From: an uncultured Gammaproteobacteria bacterium
Lineage (GTDB): Bacteria; Pseudomonadota; Gammaproteobacteria; HK1
Direction: 5' to 3'
DNA length: 64,000 nucleotides
Assembly (NCBI GenBank): GCA_958295465.1
Contig: OY282353.1
Location: 5,075,001-5,139,000 of the forward strand
Made by a program: the position numbers and the translations under genes. Positions 47,589-56,370 of the stretch are shown here, in pieces (position 1 is the stretch's first letter; each line of letters opens with the position of its first letter). The notes under the pieces are model-generated. The model was not told the origin of the DNA, did not search any database, and saw nothing but the letters and a program-made list of their open reading frames with translations.

Positions 47589-48623
47589 TCAAATGGTCGG
47601 ATCATCGGAGACCTTCACGATCAGCTTGCCGAAGTTCTCGCCCCTGAGCAGTCCGAGAAACGCCCCGACCGCGTTGTCGATCCCTTCGACGACGTCTTCC
47701 CGGTAGACGATCCTGCCCTCGCGCAGCCAGCCGGAGACGTCGCGGGTGAAGTCGGGGATTCGGTGGTGGTGGTCGAAGATGATGAACCCTCGCACCGTCA
47801 GACGGCGGGTGAGGATGATGCGCATCGCACCCGCGAGGCGGTCCGGCCCGGGCGGCGGTCCGGTGTCGTTGTAGTGGGCGATGCCGCCGCATACGGGGAT
47901 GCGGCCGTGCACGTTCATCAACCCGATTACCGCATCGAAGACCTTGCCGCCGACGTTCTCGAAGTAGACGTCGACACCGTCCGGACATTGGTCCTTCAGG
48001 GTGCCCGCGAGGTCGGCGTCGCGATGGCTCACGCAGGCGTCGAGTCCCAGGGCATCGACCGCGTAGCGGCACTTCTCCTCCGCGCCCGCCACCCCGACCA
48101 CCCGGCATCCCTTGAGCTTCGCGATCTGGCCGACGAGCGACCCGACCGCCCCGGTGGCGGCGGAGACCACCACGGTCTCGCCCTCCTTCGGCTGACCGAG
48201 ATCGAGGAGCCCCACGTAGCCCGTGAGGCCCGGCATGCCGAGGATGCCGAGAGCGGTCGAGATCGGAGCGAGCGACGAATCGACGGGACGGATCCCCTTG
48301 CCGTTGGAGATCGCGAATTGCTGCCAGCCGGTACGACCGAACACGACGGCGCCGGCGGAGAACTCCGGATGCCGTGACTCCTCGACCACGCTGACCGCGC
48401 CGCCCTCCATCGTCTGGCCGATCCGAACCGGGGGCACGTAGGACTTCACGTCGTTCATGCGCCCACGCATGTACGGGTCGAGCGAGAGGTAGAGGGTACG
48501 AAGAAGCATCTCCCCGTCGTCCGGCGCCGGCACCGGCTCATCGACGGTCGCGAAGTCGCTCACCTTCGGAGCGCCGGTCGGGCGCGCGGCCAGGGTGATC
48601 CTGCGGTTGATTCTCGTGCTCAT
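47589..48623 (-). CDS. NADP-dependent MDR oxidoreductase (CurA/YncB-like)
   Basis: The product is 344 residues from ATG 48623 (MSTRINRRITLAARPTGAPK). It is a medium-chain dehydrogenase/reductase of the zinc-independent leukotriene B4 dehydrogenase / curcumin reductase group. Visible are LSLDPYMRGRM, the nucleotide-binding VVSAATGAVGSLVGQIAKLKG, GVDVYFENVGGKVFDAVIGL and the C-terminal YREDVVEGIDNAVGAFLGLL. The frame is open a long way upstream, antisense to hsdM, but that extension is shadow. It reduces alpha,beta-unsaturated carbonyls in known members; substrate here unknown. It stands alone. Confidence 0.9.
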   Translation of the reverse strand: MSTRINRRITLAARPTGAPKVSDFATVDEPVPAPDDGEMLLRTLYLSLDPYMRGRMNDVKSYVPPVRIGQTMEGGAVSVVEESRHPEFSAGAVVFGRTGWQQFAISNGKGIRPVDSSLAPISTALGILGMPGLTGYVGLLDLGQPKEGETVVVSAATGAVGSLVGQIAKLKGCRVVGVAGAEEKCRYAVDALGLDACVSHRDADLAGTLKDQCPDGVDVYFENVGGKVFDAVIGLMNVHGRIPVCGGIAHYNDTGPPPGPDRLAGAMRIILTRRLTVRGFIIFDHHHRIPDFTRDVSGWLREGRIVYREDVVEGIDNAVGAFLGLLRGENFGKLIVKVSDDPTI

Positions 48624-49100
48624 GGGACGACGATCCTCGTGGCGTTCATGCTGTACCGATATCGGGTGCCGGCCGCGCCGGAGCCGGCATAGATCGCCAA
48701 CCGCGGGGGCAACGCAGGCGTCGCCTCCGCCGCAACACCCGGCGATCCTCCGAATTCTTCCCTGTCCACACCCGTGTGGGTCTTCAAGATGTCGAGGTCT
48801 GCCACAACACCCGGTCGGTCCTCCGAATCCTTCCCCTGGCCCGCTCGTCGGCCCGGACAGGGCCCCTGCCTCGATCTGCCACAACACCCGGCCGGTCCTC
48901 CGAATCCTTCCTCTGGCCCGCTCGTCGGCCCGGACAGAGCCCCTGCCTCGACACGAATCCACCGATGAGGGCATTACCCTCGCGCACCGGTTATGCTCGC
49001 TTCCGGGCCGGGACCCCGCGGCCGATGCGGGGTTCCGGAGGATACCGCGCCGGACCGGTCGATACCGCCATTCGATACCGCCGTCGACGAGAGGATGCGC
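48624..49100. other. Intergenic region with tandem repeats upstream of hsdM
   Basis: This divergent intergenic region holds two 77-base direct repeats (48798-48951), a degenerate partial third copy (about 48729-48765), and no supportable gene. It must contain the promoters for the MDR oxidoreductase and the hsdM gene. Frames read across the repeats are Arg/Ser/Pro-rich shadows. Confidence 0.5.
48798..48951. repeat. Two tandem copies of a 77-bp repeat
   Basis: The unit beginning TCTGCCACAACACCCGG and ending CCCCTGCCTCGA occurs at 48798-48874 and 48875-48951 with only a few mismatches. A shortened, diverged relative lies upstream near 48729. Each unit contains TCCGAATCCTTC and GGCCCGCTCGTCGGCCCGG, the latter a small palindrome (GGCCCG/CGGGCC type). 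The repeats precede a type I restriction-modification operon. No CRISPR spacing. Confidence 0.75.
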
Positions 49101-51260
49101 ATGCAGACGGGCCACGGCGACCTCGACTGGATCGCGAACTACATCTGGGGCATCGCCGACGACGTCCTCCGCGACCTCTACGTCCGGGGCAAGTACCGCG
49201 ACGTCATCCTCCCCATGACCGTGCTGCGCCGGCTCGATGCGGTCCTGGAAGGCAGCAAGCAGGCGGTCCTCGGCATGAAGGCTTCCCTCGACGCGGCGGG
49301 GGTGGTCGAGCAGGACCCGGCCCTGCGCCAAGCGGCGGGACAGGCTTTCTACAACACCTCGAAGTTCACCTTGCGCGACCTCCGGGCCCGCGCCAGCCGC
49401 CAGCGGCTCACCGCCGACTTCGAGGCCTGGCTCGACGGGTTCTCGCCGAACGTGCAGGACATCCTGGAGAGCTTCGAGTTCCGCAACCAGATCCCACGGC
49501 TCTCCCGAGCCGACGCCCTGGGCACCCTGATCGAGAAGCTCACCTCGCCCGAGGTCAACCTGAGCCCCGCGCCGGTGATGAACACCGACGGCTCGGTGCG
49601 CCATCCCGGCCTCGACAACCACGGCATGGGGTCGATCTTCGAAGAGCTGGTTCGGCGCTTCAACGAGGAGAACAACGAGGAGGCGGGCGAACACTGGACC
49701 CCGCGCGACGCGGTGGCGCTCATGGCGCGGCTCCTCTTCCTCCCCGTCGCCGGCGAGGTCAAGTCCGGCACCTACCTGCTCTACGACGGCGCCTGCGGCA
49801 CCGGTGGCATGCTGACGGTGGCCGAGGAGACGCTGCGGCAACTCGCCGCCGAGCACGGCAAGGAGGTCTCCACGCACCTCTATGGCCAGGAGATCAACGC
49901 CGAGACTTACGCCATCTGCAAGGCCGACCTGCTGCTCAAGGGCGGGGGCGAGGCCGCCGACAACATCGTGGGCGGTCCGGAACACTCCACCTTGGCCGCC
50001 GACGCCTTCCCGTCCCGCGAGTTCGACTTCATGCTCTCCAACCCGCCCTACGGCAAGAGCTGGAAGACCGACCTGGAGCGCATGGGCGGCAAGAAGGAGA
50101 TGCGCGATCCGCGCTTCGTGATCGAGCACGCCGGGGACCCCGAATACTCCCTGGTCACCCGATCGAGCGACGGCCAGATGCTCTTTCTCGCCAACAAGCT
50201 CGCCAAGATGAAGCGGCACACCCCGCTCGGCAGCCGCATCGCCGAGGTCCACAACGGCAGCTCGCTCTTCACCGGCGACGCCGGGCAGGGCGAGAGCAAC
50301 ATCCGCCGCTGGATCATCGAGAACGACTGGCTGGAGGCCATCGTCGCCCTGCCCCTCAACATGTTCTACAACACCGGTATCGCGACCTACGTGTGGGTGC
50401 TCACCAACCGCAAGCCCGAGCACCGCCGGGGCAAGGTGCAGCTCATCGACGCCACGAAGTGGTACCGGCCGCTCCGCAAGAACCTCGGCAAGAAGAACTG
50501 CGAGCTGGGCGAGGGCGACGTCGCCCGCATCTGCGACACCTTCCTCGCCTTCGAGGAGAGCGAGCAGAGCAGGATCTTCGACAACGCCGCCTTCGGCTAC
50601 TGGAAGGTGACGGTCGAGCGGCCCTTGCGGCTTGCCGTCGATCTCTCCGCCGGCAACCGGGATCGATTTCGGACCGCTTGCGAGGAGGCCGGCGAGGCAC
50701 CGCTCGCCAACCTCGTCGGCCGCGTGGCCGGCCGCATCGGCGCGGGGCCGCACCGCGACTTCAACCGCTTCCTGGGCGCGGCGGCGCAGGAGGCGGCGGA
50801 GCGAGGGGTCAAGCTGACGGCCAAGCGCATGAAGCTGCTCAAGACGGTGTTGGCGGAGCGGGACGAGCACGCCGCACCCGTCGTCGCGAAGACCCACAAG
50901 CGGGGCACGCGGGCCGCCCCGCTGCACGGCCTGTTCCGGACCACCGTCAACGGGCGACCCGCCGTGGTCGAGTACGAGCCGGACGTCGACCTGCGCGACA
51001 CCGAGCAGATCCCGCTACAGGAGGAGGGCGGCATCGAAGCGTTCCTGCGGCGCGAGGTCCTGCCGTACGCTGCTGACGCCTGGTACCGACCGGACAGCGT
51101 GAAGGTCGGCTACGAGATCAGCTTCACGCGCTACTTCTACAAGCCGAAGCCGATGCGGACGCTGGCGGAAATCCGGGCGGACATTCTCGCGCTGGAGCAG
51201 GAGACGGAAGGGCTGATCGAGGAAATCATCGGACTCCGACCGGGCGTGCCCGCCCCGTGA
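49101..51260 (+). CDS. hsdM: Type I restriction-modification methyltransferase HsdM
   Basis: HsdM is the N6-adenine methylase subunit of a type I system. ATG 49101 (MQTGHGDLDW, with GAGAGG six bases upstream; ATG 49095 also possible) gives 719 residues. The N-terminal helical HsdM_N domain (WGIADDVLRDLYVRGKYRDV) is followed by the SAM loop DGACGTGGM at 229-237 and the catalytic NPPY at 314-317 (SNPPYGKSW). The C-terminal 180 residues beyond the methylase core are longer than in EcoKI-type HsdM and end in a coiled-coil LEQETEGLIEEI. Target specificity comes from HsdS at 52609. Confidence 0.95.
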   Translation: MQTGHGDLDWIANYIWGIADDVLRDLYVRGKYRDVILPMTVLRRLDAVLEGSKQAVLGMKASLDAAGVVEQDPALRQAAGQAFYNTSKFTLRDLRARASRQRLTADFEAWLDGFSPNVQDILESFEFRNQIPRLSRADALGTLIEKLTSPEVNLSPAPVMNTDGSVRHPGLDNHGMGSIFEELVRRFNEENNEEAGEHWTPRDAVALMARLLFLPVAGEVKSGTYLLYDGACGTGGMLTVAEETLRQLAAEHGKEVSTHLYGQEINAETYAICKADLLLKGGGEAADNIVGGPEHSTLAADAFPSREFDFMLSNPPYGKSWKTDLERMGGKKEMRDPRFVIEHAGDPEYSLVTRSSDGQMLFLANKLAKMKRHTPLGSRIAEVHNGSSLFTGDAGQGESNIRRWIIENDWLEAIVALPLNMFYNTGIATYVWVLTNRKPEHRRGKVQLIDATKWYRPLRKNLGKKNCELGEGDVARICDTFLAFEESEQSRIFDNAAFGYWKVTVERPLRLAVDLSAGNRDRFRTACEEAGEAPLANLVGRVAGRIGAGPHRDFNRFLGAAAQEAAERGVKLTAKRMKLLKTVLAERDEHAAPVVAKTHKRGTRAAPLHGLFRTTVNGRPAVVEYEPDVDLRDTEQIPLQEEGGIEAFLRREVLPYAADAWYRPDSVKVGYEISFTRYFYKPKPMRTLAEIRADILALEQETEGLIEEIIGLRPGVPAP

Positions 51261-51398
51261 TAGTCGGAGCCCGAGGGAGTGTGCGATGAGGAGTGAGGCC
51301 GGAAGAAGCCGGGAGAAGGGGCGTCGCACCCGCGAGACACGGTTGATCGAGCGGGCCGGACCTTGTGTGCAGGCCCGCGCTGCGGCTACCTTGGCACA

Positions 51399-51692
51399 AT
51401 GAAGACGGTCGGAATCCGCACGCTGAGGGATCGACTCAGCGAGTACGTGCGTGCCGCCCGGTCCGGGGAGCGGATCACCGTCACCAGTCGGGGCGCGCCG
51501 GTAGCCGACCTGGTTCCGCACGCACCGCATGGCCTCGACCCGGACGACGAGCTGCTGCGACTCGCGCGGTCTGGAGAAGTTCGACTCGGCAGACCGGACG
51601 CCGGCGCCGGGTACACACGCCCGCCGAAGGAGAGCCGGTTGCCGCACGATGCGGTCATGGCGCTCCTGGGCGCGGTTCGCGGCGACCGATGA
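51399..51692 (+). CDS. Phd/YefM-family antitoxin
   Basis: The product is 97 residues from ATG 51399. MKTVGIRTLRDRLSEYVRAA and GERITVTSRGAPVADLVPH are the classic Phd/YefM DNA-binding fold, with a C-terminal toxin-neutralising tail (RLARSGEVRLGRP). It overlaps the PIN-domain toxin gene by 4 bases, so the two form a VapBC-type module, probably auto-repressed by the antitoxin. A 138-base gap separates it from hsdM. Confidence 0.9.
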   Translation: MKTVGIRTLRDRLSEYVRAARSGERITVTSRGAPVADLVPHAPHGLDPDDELLRLARSGEVRLGRPDAGAGYTRPPKESRLPHDAVMALLGAVRGDR

Positions 51693-52135
51693 CGCTCTAT
51701 GCCGAAAGCAGCGCGGTCGTTTCGTGGCTACTTGGGGAATCGCCGGGAGAAGTCGCGCGCCGGCTGCTGTCGTCCGCGTCCGACGTGTTCACCTCCGATC
51801 TGACATTGCTCGAATGTGACCGCACCATCCACTGGGCCGAGACAGTCGGGCGTCTGCACCCGCTGTACGCCGAGGAGGCACGGCGGCGTCTGGAATCGGG
51901 AGCCGCGCCGTGGCACGTGTTTCGGATCGGCATCGACATCATGGAGCGGGCTCGGCGCCGGTTTCCCCGCGAGCCGGTACGGGCTCTCGACGCGCTGCAT
52001 CTTGCGACAGCGCTCCGGATCGGCGAGTTGCGGCCGGATCTTCGCGTGCTCTCCTTCGATCGCCGCATTCGGGCGAATGCGGCGGCACTGGGACTGGGGA
52101 TAATGCCCGCCGATCTGCCGGAAGCAGTCGAGTAG
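51689..52135 (+). CDS. PIN-domain toxin (VapC-like)
   Basis: The product is 148 residues. PIN-domain RNases cut tRNA or other RNA when free of antitoxin. The N-terminal MTLYAESSAVVSWLLGE has Glu where most PIN proteins have the first catalytic Asp. TSDLTLLECDRTIHW supplies the conserved Glu, and RALDALHLATAL and LSFDRRIRANAAALGL the later acidic residues. The substitution may or may not preserve activity. It is translationally coupled to the Phd-like antitoxin. Confidence 0.88.
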   Translation: MTLYAESSAVVSWLLGESPGEVARRLLSSASDVFTSDLTLLECDRTIHWAETVGRLHPLYAEEARRRLESGAAPWHVFRIGIDIMERARRRFPREPVRALDALHLATALRIGELRPDLRVLSFDRRIRANAAALGLGIMPADLPEAVE

Positions 52136-52176
52136 CGCGGAGAAGGGACGACAACGGAATTCGCGAGCGGCGCACG

Positions 52177-52395
52177 ATGTCCGGCACGGAGATCATCTTC
52201 GAGGTCACCGAGGACGAGGTGGACGGCGGATACTCCGCAAGCGCGCTCGGGCACGGCATCCACACCCAGGGCGACTCGATCGAAGAGATCCGCAGCAACG
52301 TCAAGGAGGCCGTCGACTCCTACTTCGACGACACCATGGAACGGCCGAAGTTGATCCGTTTGTACTTCGTGCGGGACGAGGTTCTCGTGGCATGA
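52177..52395 (+). CDS. HicB-family antitoxin-like protein
   Basis: The product is 72 residues from ATG 52177. IIFEVTEDEVDGGYSASALG and GDSIEEIRSNVKEAVDSYFD are typical of the HicB partial RNase H fold. No C-terminal DNA-binding helix is present, as in other short HicB forms. It overlaps by 4 bases a degraded hicA, so this antitoxin no longer has a working toxin next to it. Confidence 0.8.
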   Translation: MSGTEIIFEVTEDEVDGGYSASALGHGIHTQGDSIEEIRSNVKEAVDSYFDDTMERPKLIRLYFVRDEVLVA

Positions 52396-52625
52396 CATTG
52401 CCCACGCAGCGTCTGCGGAGCGGCGCTGCAATCGTCCCGTCTACGACACCGTGCGGCCACGAGGCTCCCACGTGCGGCTCACCACACGGGTCAACGATGA
52501 ACATCACGAGGTGATCCCGCTGCACGGTTCCGATCAGGGCAAAGACGCTGGCGAGCATCCTGAAGAGCGTTGCCCAACACCACGAAATGACCGTCGAGGA
52601 ACTGCTCCGTGAACTCGATTTGTGA
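52392..52625 (+). pseudogene. HicA toxin, disrupted by frameshifts
   Basis: The start MTLPTQRLRSG overlaps the hicB-like stop. Further on, VRPRGSHVRLTTRVNDEHHE and VIPLHGS appear in a second frame, containing the HicA motif G-S-H with the catalytic His. Then KTLASILKSVAQHHEMTVEE and LLRELDL* appear in a third frame. Together these cover a complete 70-residue HicA, but at least two frame changes break it. The HsdS start lies within its last codons. Confidence 0.75.
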
Positions 52626-54138
52626 ACTCGCGCGCCACGGGGCATCCGCACTCAAGCCGTATCCGGCTTACAGGGACTCCGGTGTCGAGTGGCTGGGGGA
52701 GGTCCCAGCGCATTGGGAAGTCAGGCAGCTTGGGCGCCTCGGTCGGCTCTTCAAGGGAGGCGGCGGCACAAAGGAGGACGAGAGAGAAGACGGCATTCCG
52801 TGTGTCCGCTACGGAGACCTGTACACGCACCACCGGTTTTTCATTACCGAAAGCCGGGCATGCGTCACCCCCGAGCTTGCGGCAACGACGTACACTCCGA
52901 TCCGGTACGGAGACGTTCTGTTCGCCGGATCCGGCGAGACCATCGACGAAATCGGCAAATCAGCGGCCAATCTGATTCGCGGCACCGCATGTTGCGGCGG
53001 AGACGTAATCATCTTCCGGCCCTCCATCGACGCGGACGCTCGGTTCCTCGGTTATGCAACAGACTGTCCGCCGTCTGCCCGCCAAAAGGCGTGCATCGGA
53101 CGAGGGTTCACGGTCATGCACATCTATTCGCGCGACCTCAAGTACATGACCGTTGCAATACCCCCACTTCCCGAACAAGCTGCCATCGTCTGCTTTCTCG
53201 ACCACGCCGACCGGCGTATCCGGCGCTACATCCGCGCCAAGCAGAAGCTGATCGCGCTCCTGGAGGAGCAGAAGCAGGCCATCATCCACCAGGTCGTCAC
53301 GGGCCAGATCGACGTCCGAACCGGCGGCGAGCCCTATGGAGAATACAAAGCCTCCGGTGTCGAGTGGCTGGATAAGGTGCCGGCGCAATGGGAGGTAAAG
53401 AAACTGCATCAATGTGGGACGATTATTGGGGGCATGACGCCGAGCATGGAAAATCGGCGATTTTGGGATGGTTCGATCCCTTGGGTTACGCCGAAGGACA
53501 TGAAGCGAGATGCCATCGACGATTCGGGTGTGAAGGTCACGGAAGGCGCGCTTCACGAAACATCGCTACGCTTGATCGATCCGCCGGCGGTACTGATGGT
53601 CGTTCGCGGGATGATCCTGGCTCGCAGGGTTCCCATCGCCTGGATCAAGAGCCCAGTCACGATCAATCAGGACATGAAAGCCTTGCTCCCGGGCGCAGTG
53701 ATCAACGCAGAGTTTCTTGCGCGTATGTTGGATTCGGCGCAAGAAACGTTCGTGCCACTGATAGATCAAGCCGGTCACGGTACTTGCCGCCTTCCAACCG
53801 AACGCTGGCGATCTCTTGCCGTGGCCATCCCTCCAGCGGACGAGCAGCGGCTGATAGTCGACTCCCTTGAAGCGTCCGCGCGCACCATCGTGGCGGCAAT
53901 AGAAAATGCTCACCGCCAAACCACACTCCTCGACGAGTACCGAACGCGCTTGATCGCCGATGTCGTCACCGGCAAGCTCGACGTCCGCGAGGCGGCGGCA
54001 GGGCTTCCCGAGGTGGATCCGCTTGCCGTCGAAGGTGATGCGGTTGACGGCGTTGATCACGAAGCCGGGTCGGAGCGCACGGGCTGGCGACACGCCGTGG
54101 AGGAAGGCGGTCCGTTGGCGGATGTCGCGGACCCGTAG
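52609..54138 (+). CDS. hsdS: Type I restriction-modification specificity subunit HsdS
   Basis: HsdS recognises the bipartite DNA target. GTG 52609 gives 509 residues. It has two target recognition domains in the usual repeat plan: YPAYRDSGVEWLGEVPAHWE opens TRD1, and PLPEQAAIVCFLDHADRRI with the helix to QAIIHQVVTGQID is the first conserved region. YKASGVEWLDKVPAQWEV opens TRD2, and PPADEQRLIVDSLEAS and LIADVVTGKLDVREAA are the second region. After that a non-conserved acidic tail of about 45 residues follows. It is separated from hsdM by two toxin-antitoxin modules. Confidence 0.93.
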   Translation: MNSICELARHGASALKPYPAYRDSGVEWLGEVPAHWEVRQLGRLGRLFKGGGGTKEDEREDGIPCVRYGDLYTHHRFFITESRACVTPELAATTYTPIRYGDVLFAGSGETIDEIGKSAANLIRGTACCGGDVIIFRPSIDADARFLGYATDCPPSARQKACIGRGFTVMHIYSRDLKYMTVAIPPLPEQAAIVCFLDHADRRIRRYIRAKQKLIALLEEQKQAIIHQVVTGQIDVRTGGEPYGEYKASGVEWLDKVPAQWEVKKLHQCGTIIGGMTPSMENRRFWDGSIPWVTPKDMKRDAIDDSGVKVTEGALHETSLRLIDPPAVLMVVRGMILARRVPIAWIKSPVTINQDMKALLPGAVINAEFLARMLDSAQETFVPLIDQAGHGTCRLPTERWRSLAVAIPPADEQRLIVDSLEASARTIVAAIENAHRQTTLLDEYRTRLIADVVTGKLDVREAAAGLPEVDPLAVEGDAVDGVDHEAGSERTGWRHAVEEGGPLADVADP

Positions 54139-54187
54139 CGGTCTGAGGCAGTCGCAGCGGGTTCGATGACTGAGAGGAGGTGAACGG

Positions 54188-54415
54188 ATGCCGAACTGGA
54201 ATGCCTGTTCAGCGGTGGAGCGGCGTCCTGGCAAGGTGAGCGGGGCCTGGGTATTCGCTGGCACCCGCGTGCCGCTGGCCAGCCTCTACGAGAACCTTGC
54301 CCGCGGGGCAACGGTCGAGCAGTTTCTGGAGTGGTTTCCAGGAGTGGAAGAGCACCAGGTCAGGGAGGTTCTCGACTACGAGGCGAAGACGTTGAAGGCG
54401 TCGGTGCTGCGGTGA
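54188..54415 (+). CDS. DUF433 antitoxin-like protein
   Basis: The product is 75 residues from ATG 54188, with AGGAGGTG just upstream. DUF433 proteins are small winged-helix antitoxins; GAWVFAGTRVPLASLYENLA and GATVEQFLEWFPGVEEHQVR are the family core. It overlaps by 4 bases a DUF5615-type gene, the standard partner. Intact by length. Confidence 0.88.
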   Translation: MPNWNACSAVERRPGKVSGAWVFAGTRVPLASLYENLARGATVEQFLEWFPGVEEHQVREVLDYEAKTLKASVLR

Positions 54416-54627
54416 GGCTGCTTTTCGATCAGGGGACGCCCGTCCCGCTGCGGCGATATCTCGTCGGGCATTCGGTGGATACCGCAGCCGACCGGGGCTG
54501 GTCCGATCTGGACAACGGGGACCTGATCGAGAGGGCGGAGGAGGACGGCTACGAAGTGCTGATCACCACGGACCAGAACCTGCGGCACCAACAGAACCTC
54601 AGTGGCAGTGATCGGATGGAAGTGTAG
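54412..54627 (+). CDS. DUF5615 PIN-like toxin, C-terminally shortened
   Basis: GTG 54412 overlaps the DUF433 stop. The 71-residue product starts VRLLFDQGTPVPLRRYLVGH, with the first PIN Asp in LLFDQGTP, and has ADRGWSDLDNGDLIERAEED and LITTDQNLRHQQNLSG. Family members are usually about 110-120 residues and continue after the DQNLRHQQNL motif with two more strands; here a stop follows soon. It may be inactive or minimal. The SIR2-APAZ gene starts 4 bases after the stop. Confidence 0.75.
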   Translation: MRLLFDQGTPVPLRRYLVGHSVDTAADRGWSDLDNGDLIERAEEDGYEVLITTDQNLRHQQNLSGSDRMEV

Positions 54628-54630
54628 CTA

Positions 54631-56370
54631 ATGTCGATTGAGAACGATCTGCCATCGATCCCGTCCGATGATTTTGCCCGTCGTTTTTCGTTGCGTGCGG
54701 AGCGACTGATGTGGTTTCTTGGCGCCGGTGCATCGGCATCAGCCGGTCTCCCTACTGCGATGGACATGATTTGGGAGTTCAAGCAGAAATTGTTTGTCAG
54801 TCAAAGCCGTGGCCCTACCGATGCCGTAGCGAATCTGTCCCAACTAAATGTACGTGCACGGCTTCAGGCTCATATCGATTCCCTGGAGCATCTACCTCCA
54901 TCGGAGGCTCCCGATGAGTACGCCGCGCTGTTTGAATCAGTATATCCGGCAGAGTCCGATAGACGCGCATTTCTGGATGCGAAGCTGGCTGGCGCCAAGC
55001 CGTCCTATGGACACATGGCGCTTGCGACCTTAATGCGTGGACGACGGACTCGGCTCGTGTGGACGACCAACTTCGATACCTTGATTGCTGATGCCTGTGC
55101 CAAGATATTCGACACCACGAGTGCGTTGACTACAGTGGCCCTGGATGCACCTGATTTAGCTGAACGCGCAATCGCGGATAAACGATGGCCAGTGGAAATC
55201 AAGCTTCATGGCGATTTTCGTTCTCGACGGTTGAAGAACACCGACGACGAACTGCGACATCAGGATGCACAATTAAGGCAAGCATTAGTCAATTCATGCG
55301 AGCGCTATGGACTTGTGGTTATTGGCTATAGTGGACGGGATAATTCGATCATGGATGCTTTGGAAGAGGCAGTGGAACGTCCGAGTGCGTTCCCTGCTGG
55401 ACTGTTCTGGTTGCACCGAGAAGGAGGTGCGCCTTTGCAGCGTGTCGGTCGACTATTAGCTCACGCAGTCGAAAAAGGAGTAGAAGCGTTCTTCGTATCC
55501 TTTGACAATTTCGACGAAATTCTCCGTGACTTGATCCGTCTCATCGATGGTCTCGAAACAAAAACACTTGGCGATTTCGCAATGGAACGTCGGCGGTGGA
55601 GCAGAGTACCGAATCGGCAAGGCCGCCGCGGTTGGCCTATCGTACGTCTCAATGCTATTCCTGTCATTGGTGTACCAAACACCTGTCGTCGTGTAGTGTG
55701 TCAGATTGGAGGCACTTCCGAAGTGCGCGAGATGGTCGAAAAAGCTGGTGTAGAGGTGTTGGCGGTTCGTTCCCAATTCGGTGTACTGGCATTCGGTGCT
55801 GACTCAGACGTGCGTACCGCTTTCGAAGCATGTGACATAACCGAATTTGATCTCCATGCCTTGGAGGCCAGGAGGTTATGGCGTGACTCCACCGAACGCG
55901 GCCTGTTGTGTGATGCGCTTATCAAGGCGTTCGAGCGGAATCGCAGCCTGCGCCTGGTAGGTGGTCATCGGCGGCACTTGGCGCCAGCTAATCCGCGAGA
56001 TGCAGTCTGGAAACCTTTAAAGAAGTTGGTTCATACGTTGGATGGTACCATTGGAGGTCATCCCGATTTGCGGTGGCATGAAGGCATTGTCGCTCGTCTC
56101 GATTGGGCTCATGACCAGCTTTGGTTGTTGATTGAACCCCGCACTGTGTTCGAGGGAGTCACCGACGAGAACAAGGCAGTGGCAGCGAATTTTTCTCGTG
56201 AACGAACGGTCAGGCGGTATAACCGCGAACTTAATCAGATAATTGAATTCTGGACACGACATTTAGCAGGAGATGAAAATGAGATTCGGGCGCTGAATGT
56301 AGGGGATGGAGTTGATGCTGTTTTTCGGCTCTCCTCTCTCACTGGATACTCTTGGAGGATTTTGTCGTGA
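54631..56370 (+). CDS. SIR2-APAZ protein of a short Argonaute (SPARSA-type) defence system
   Basis: The product is 579 residues. The N-terminal SIR2 NADase domain has MWFLGAGASASAGLPTAMDM (NAD loop, 28-40), VWTTNFDTLIADA (145-149), IKLHGDFRS with catalytic His193, and VVIGYSGRDNSIMDAL (232-237). From about residue 300 to the end is a region of the size and place of an APAZ domain, which stands in for the Argonaute N-terminal part. The downstream gene, overlapping by 4 bases, is a short Argonaute. In known SPARSA systems the complex uses guides to sense invading DNA and then depletes NAD. GC is visibly lower than in neighbours, so it was probably acquired. Confidence 0.9.
   Translation: MSIENDLPSIPSDDFARRFSLRAERLMWFLGAGASASAGLPTAMDMIWEFKQKLFVSQSRGPTDAVANLSQLNVRARLQAHIDSLEHLPPSEAPDEYAALFESVYPAESDRRAFLDAKLAGAKPSYGHMALATLMRGRRTRLVWTTNFDTLIADACAKIFDTTSALTTVALDAPDLAERAIADKRWPVEIKLHGDFRSRRLKNTDDELRHQDAQLRQALVNSCERYGLVVIGYSGRDNSIMDALEEAVERPSAFPAGLFWLHREGGAPLQRVGRLLAHAVEKGVEAFFVSFDNFDEILRDLIRLIDGLETKTLGDFAMERRRWSRVPNRQGRRGWPIVRLNAIPVIGVPNTCRRVVCQIGGTSEVREMVEKAGVEVLAVRSQFGVLAFGADSDVRTAFEACDITEFDLHALEARRLWRDSTERGLLCDALIKAFERNRSLRLVGGHRRHLAPANPRDAVWKPLKKLVHTLDGTIGGHPDLRWHEGIVARLDWAHDQLWLLIEPRTVFEGVTDENKAVAANFSRERTVRRYNRELNQIIEFWTRHLAGDENEIRALNVGDGVDAVFRLSSLTGYSWRILS

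Noticed and set aside
48729-48951. CRISPR array
   Set aside because: The repeats are 77 bases, directly adjacent without spacers, only two full copies, and no cas genes are in the window.
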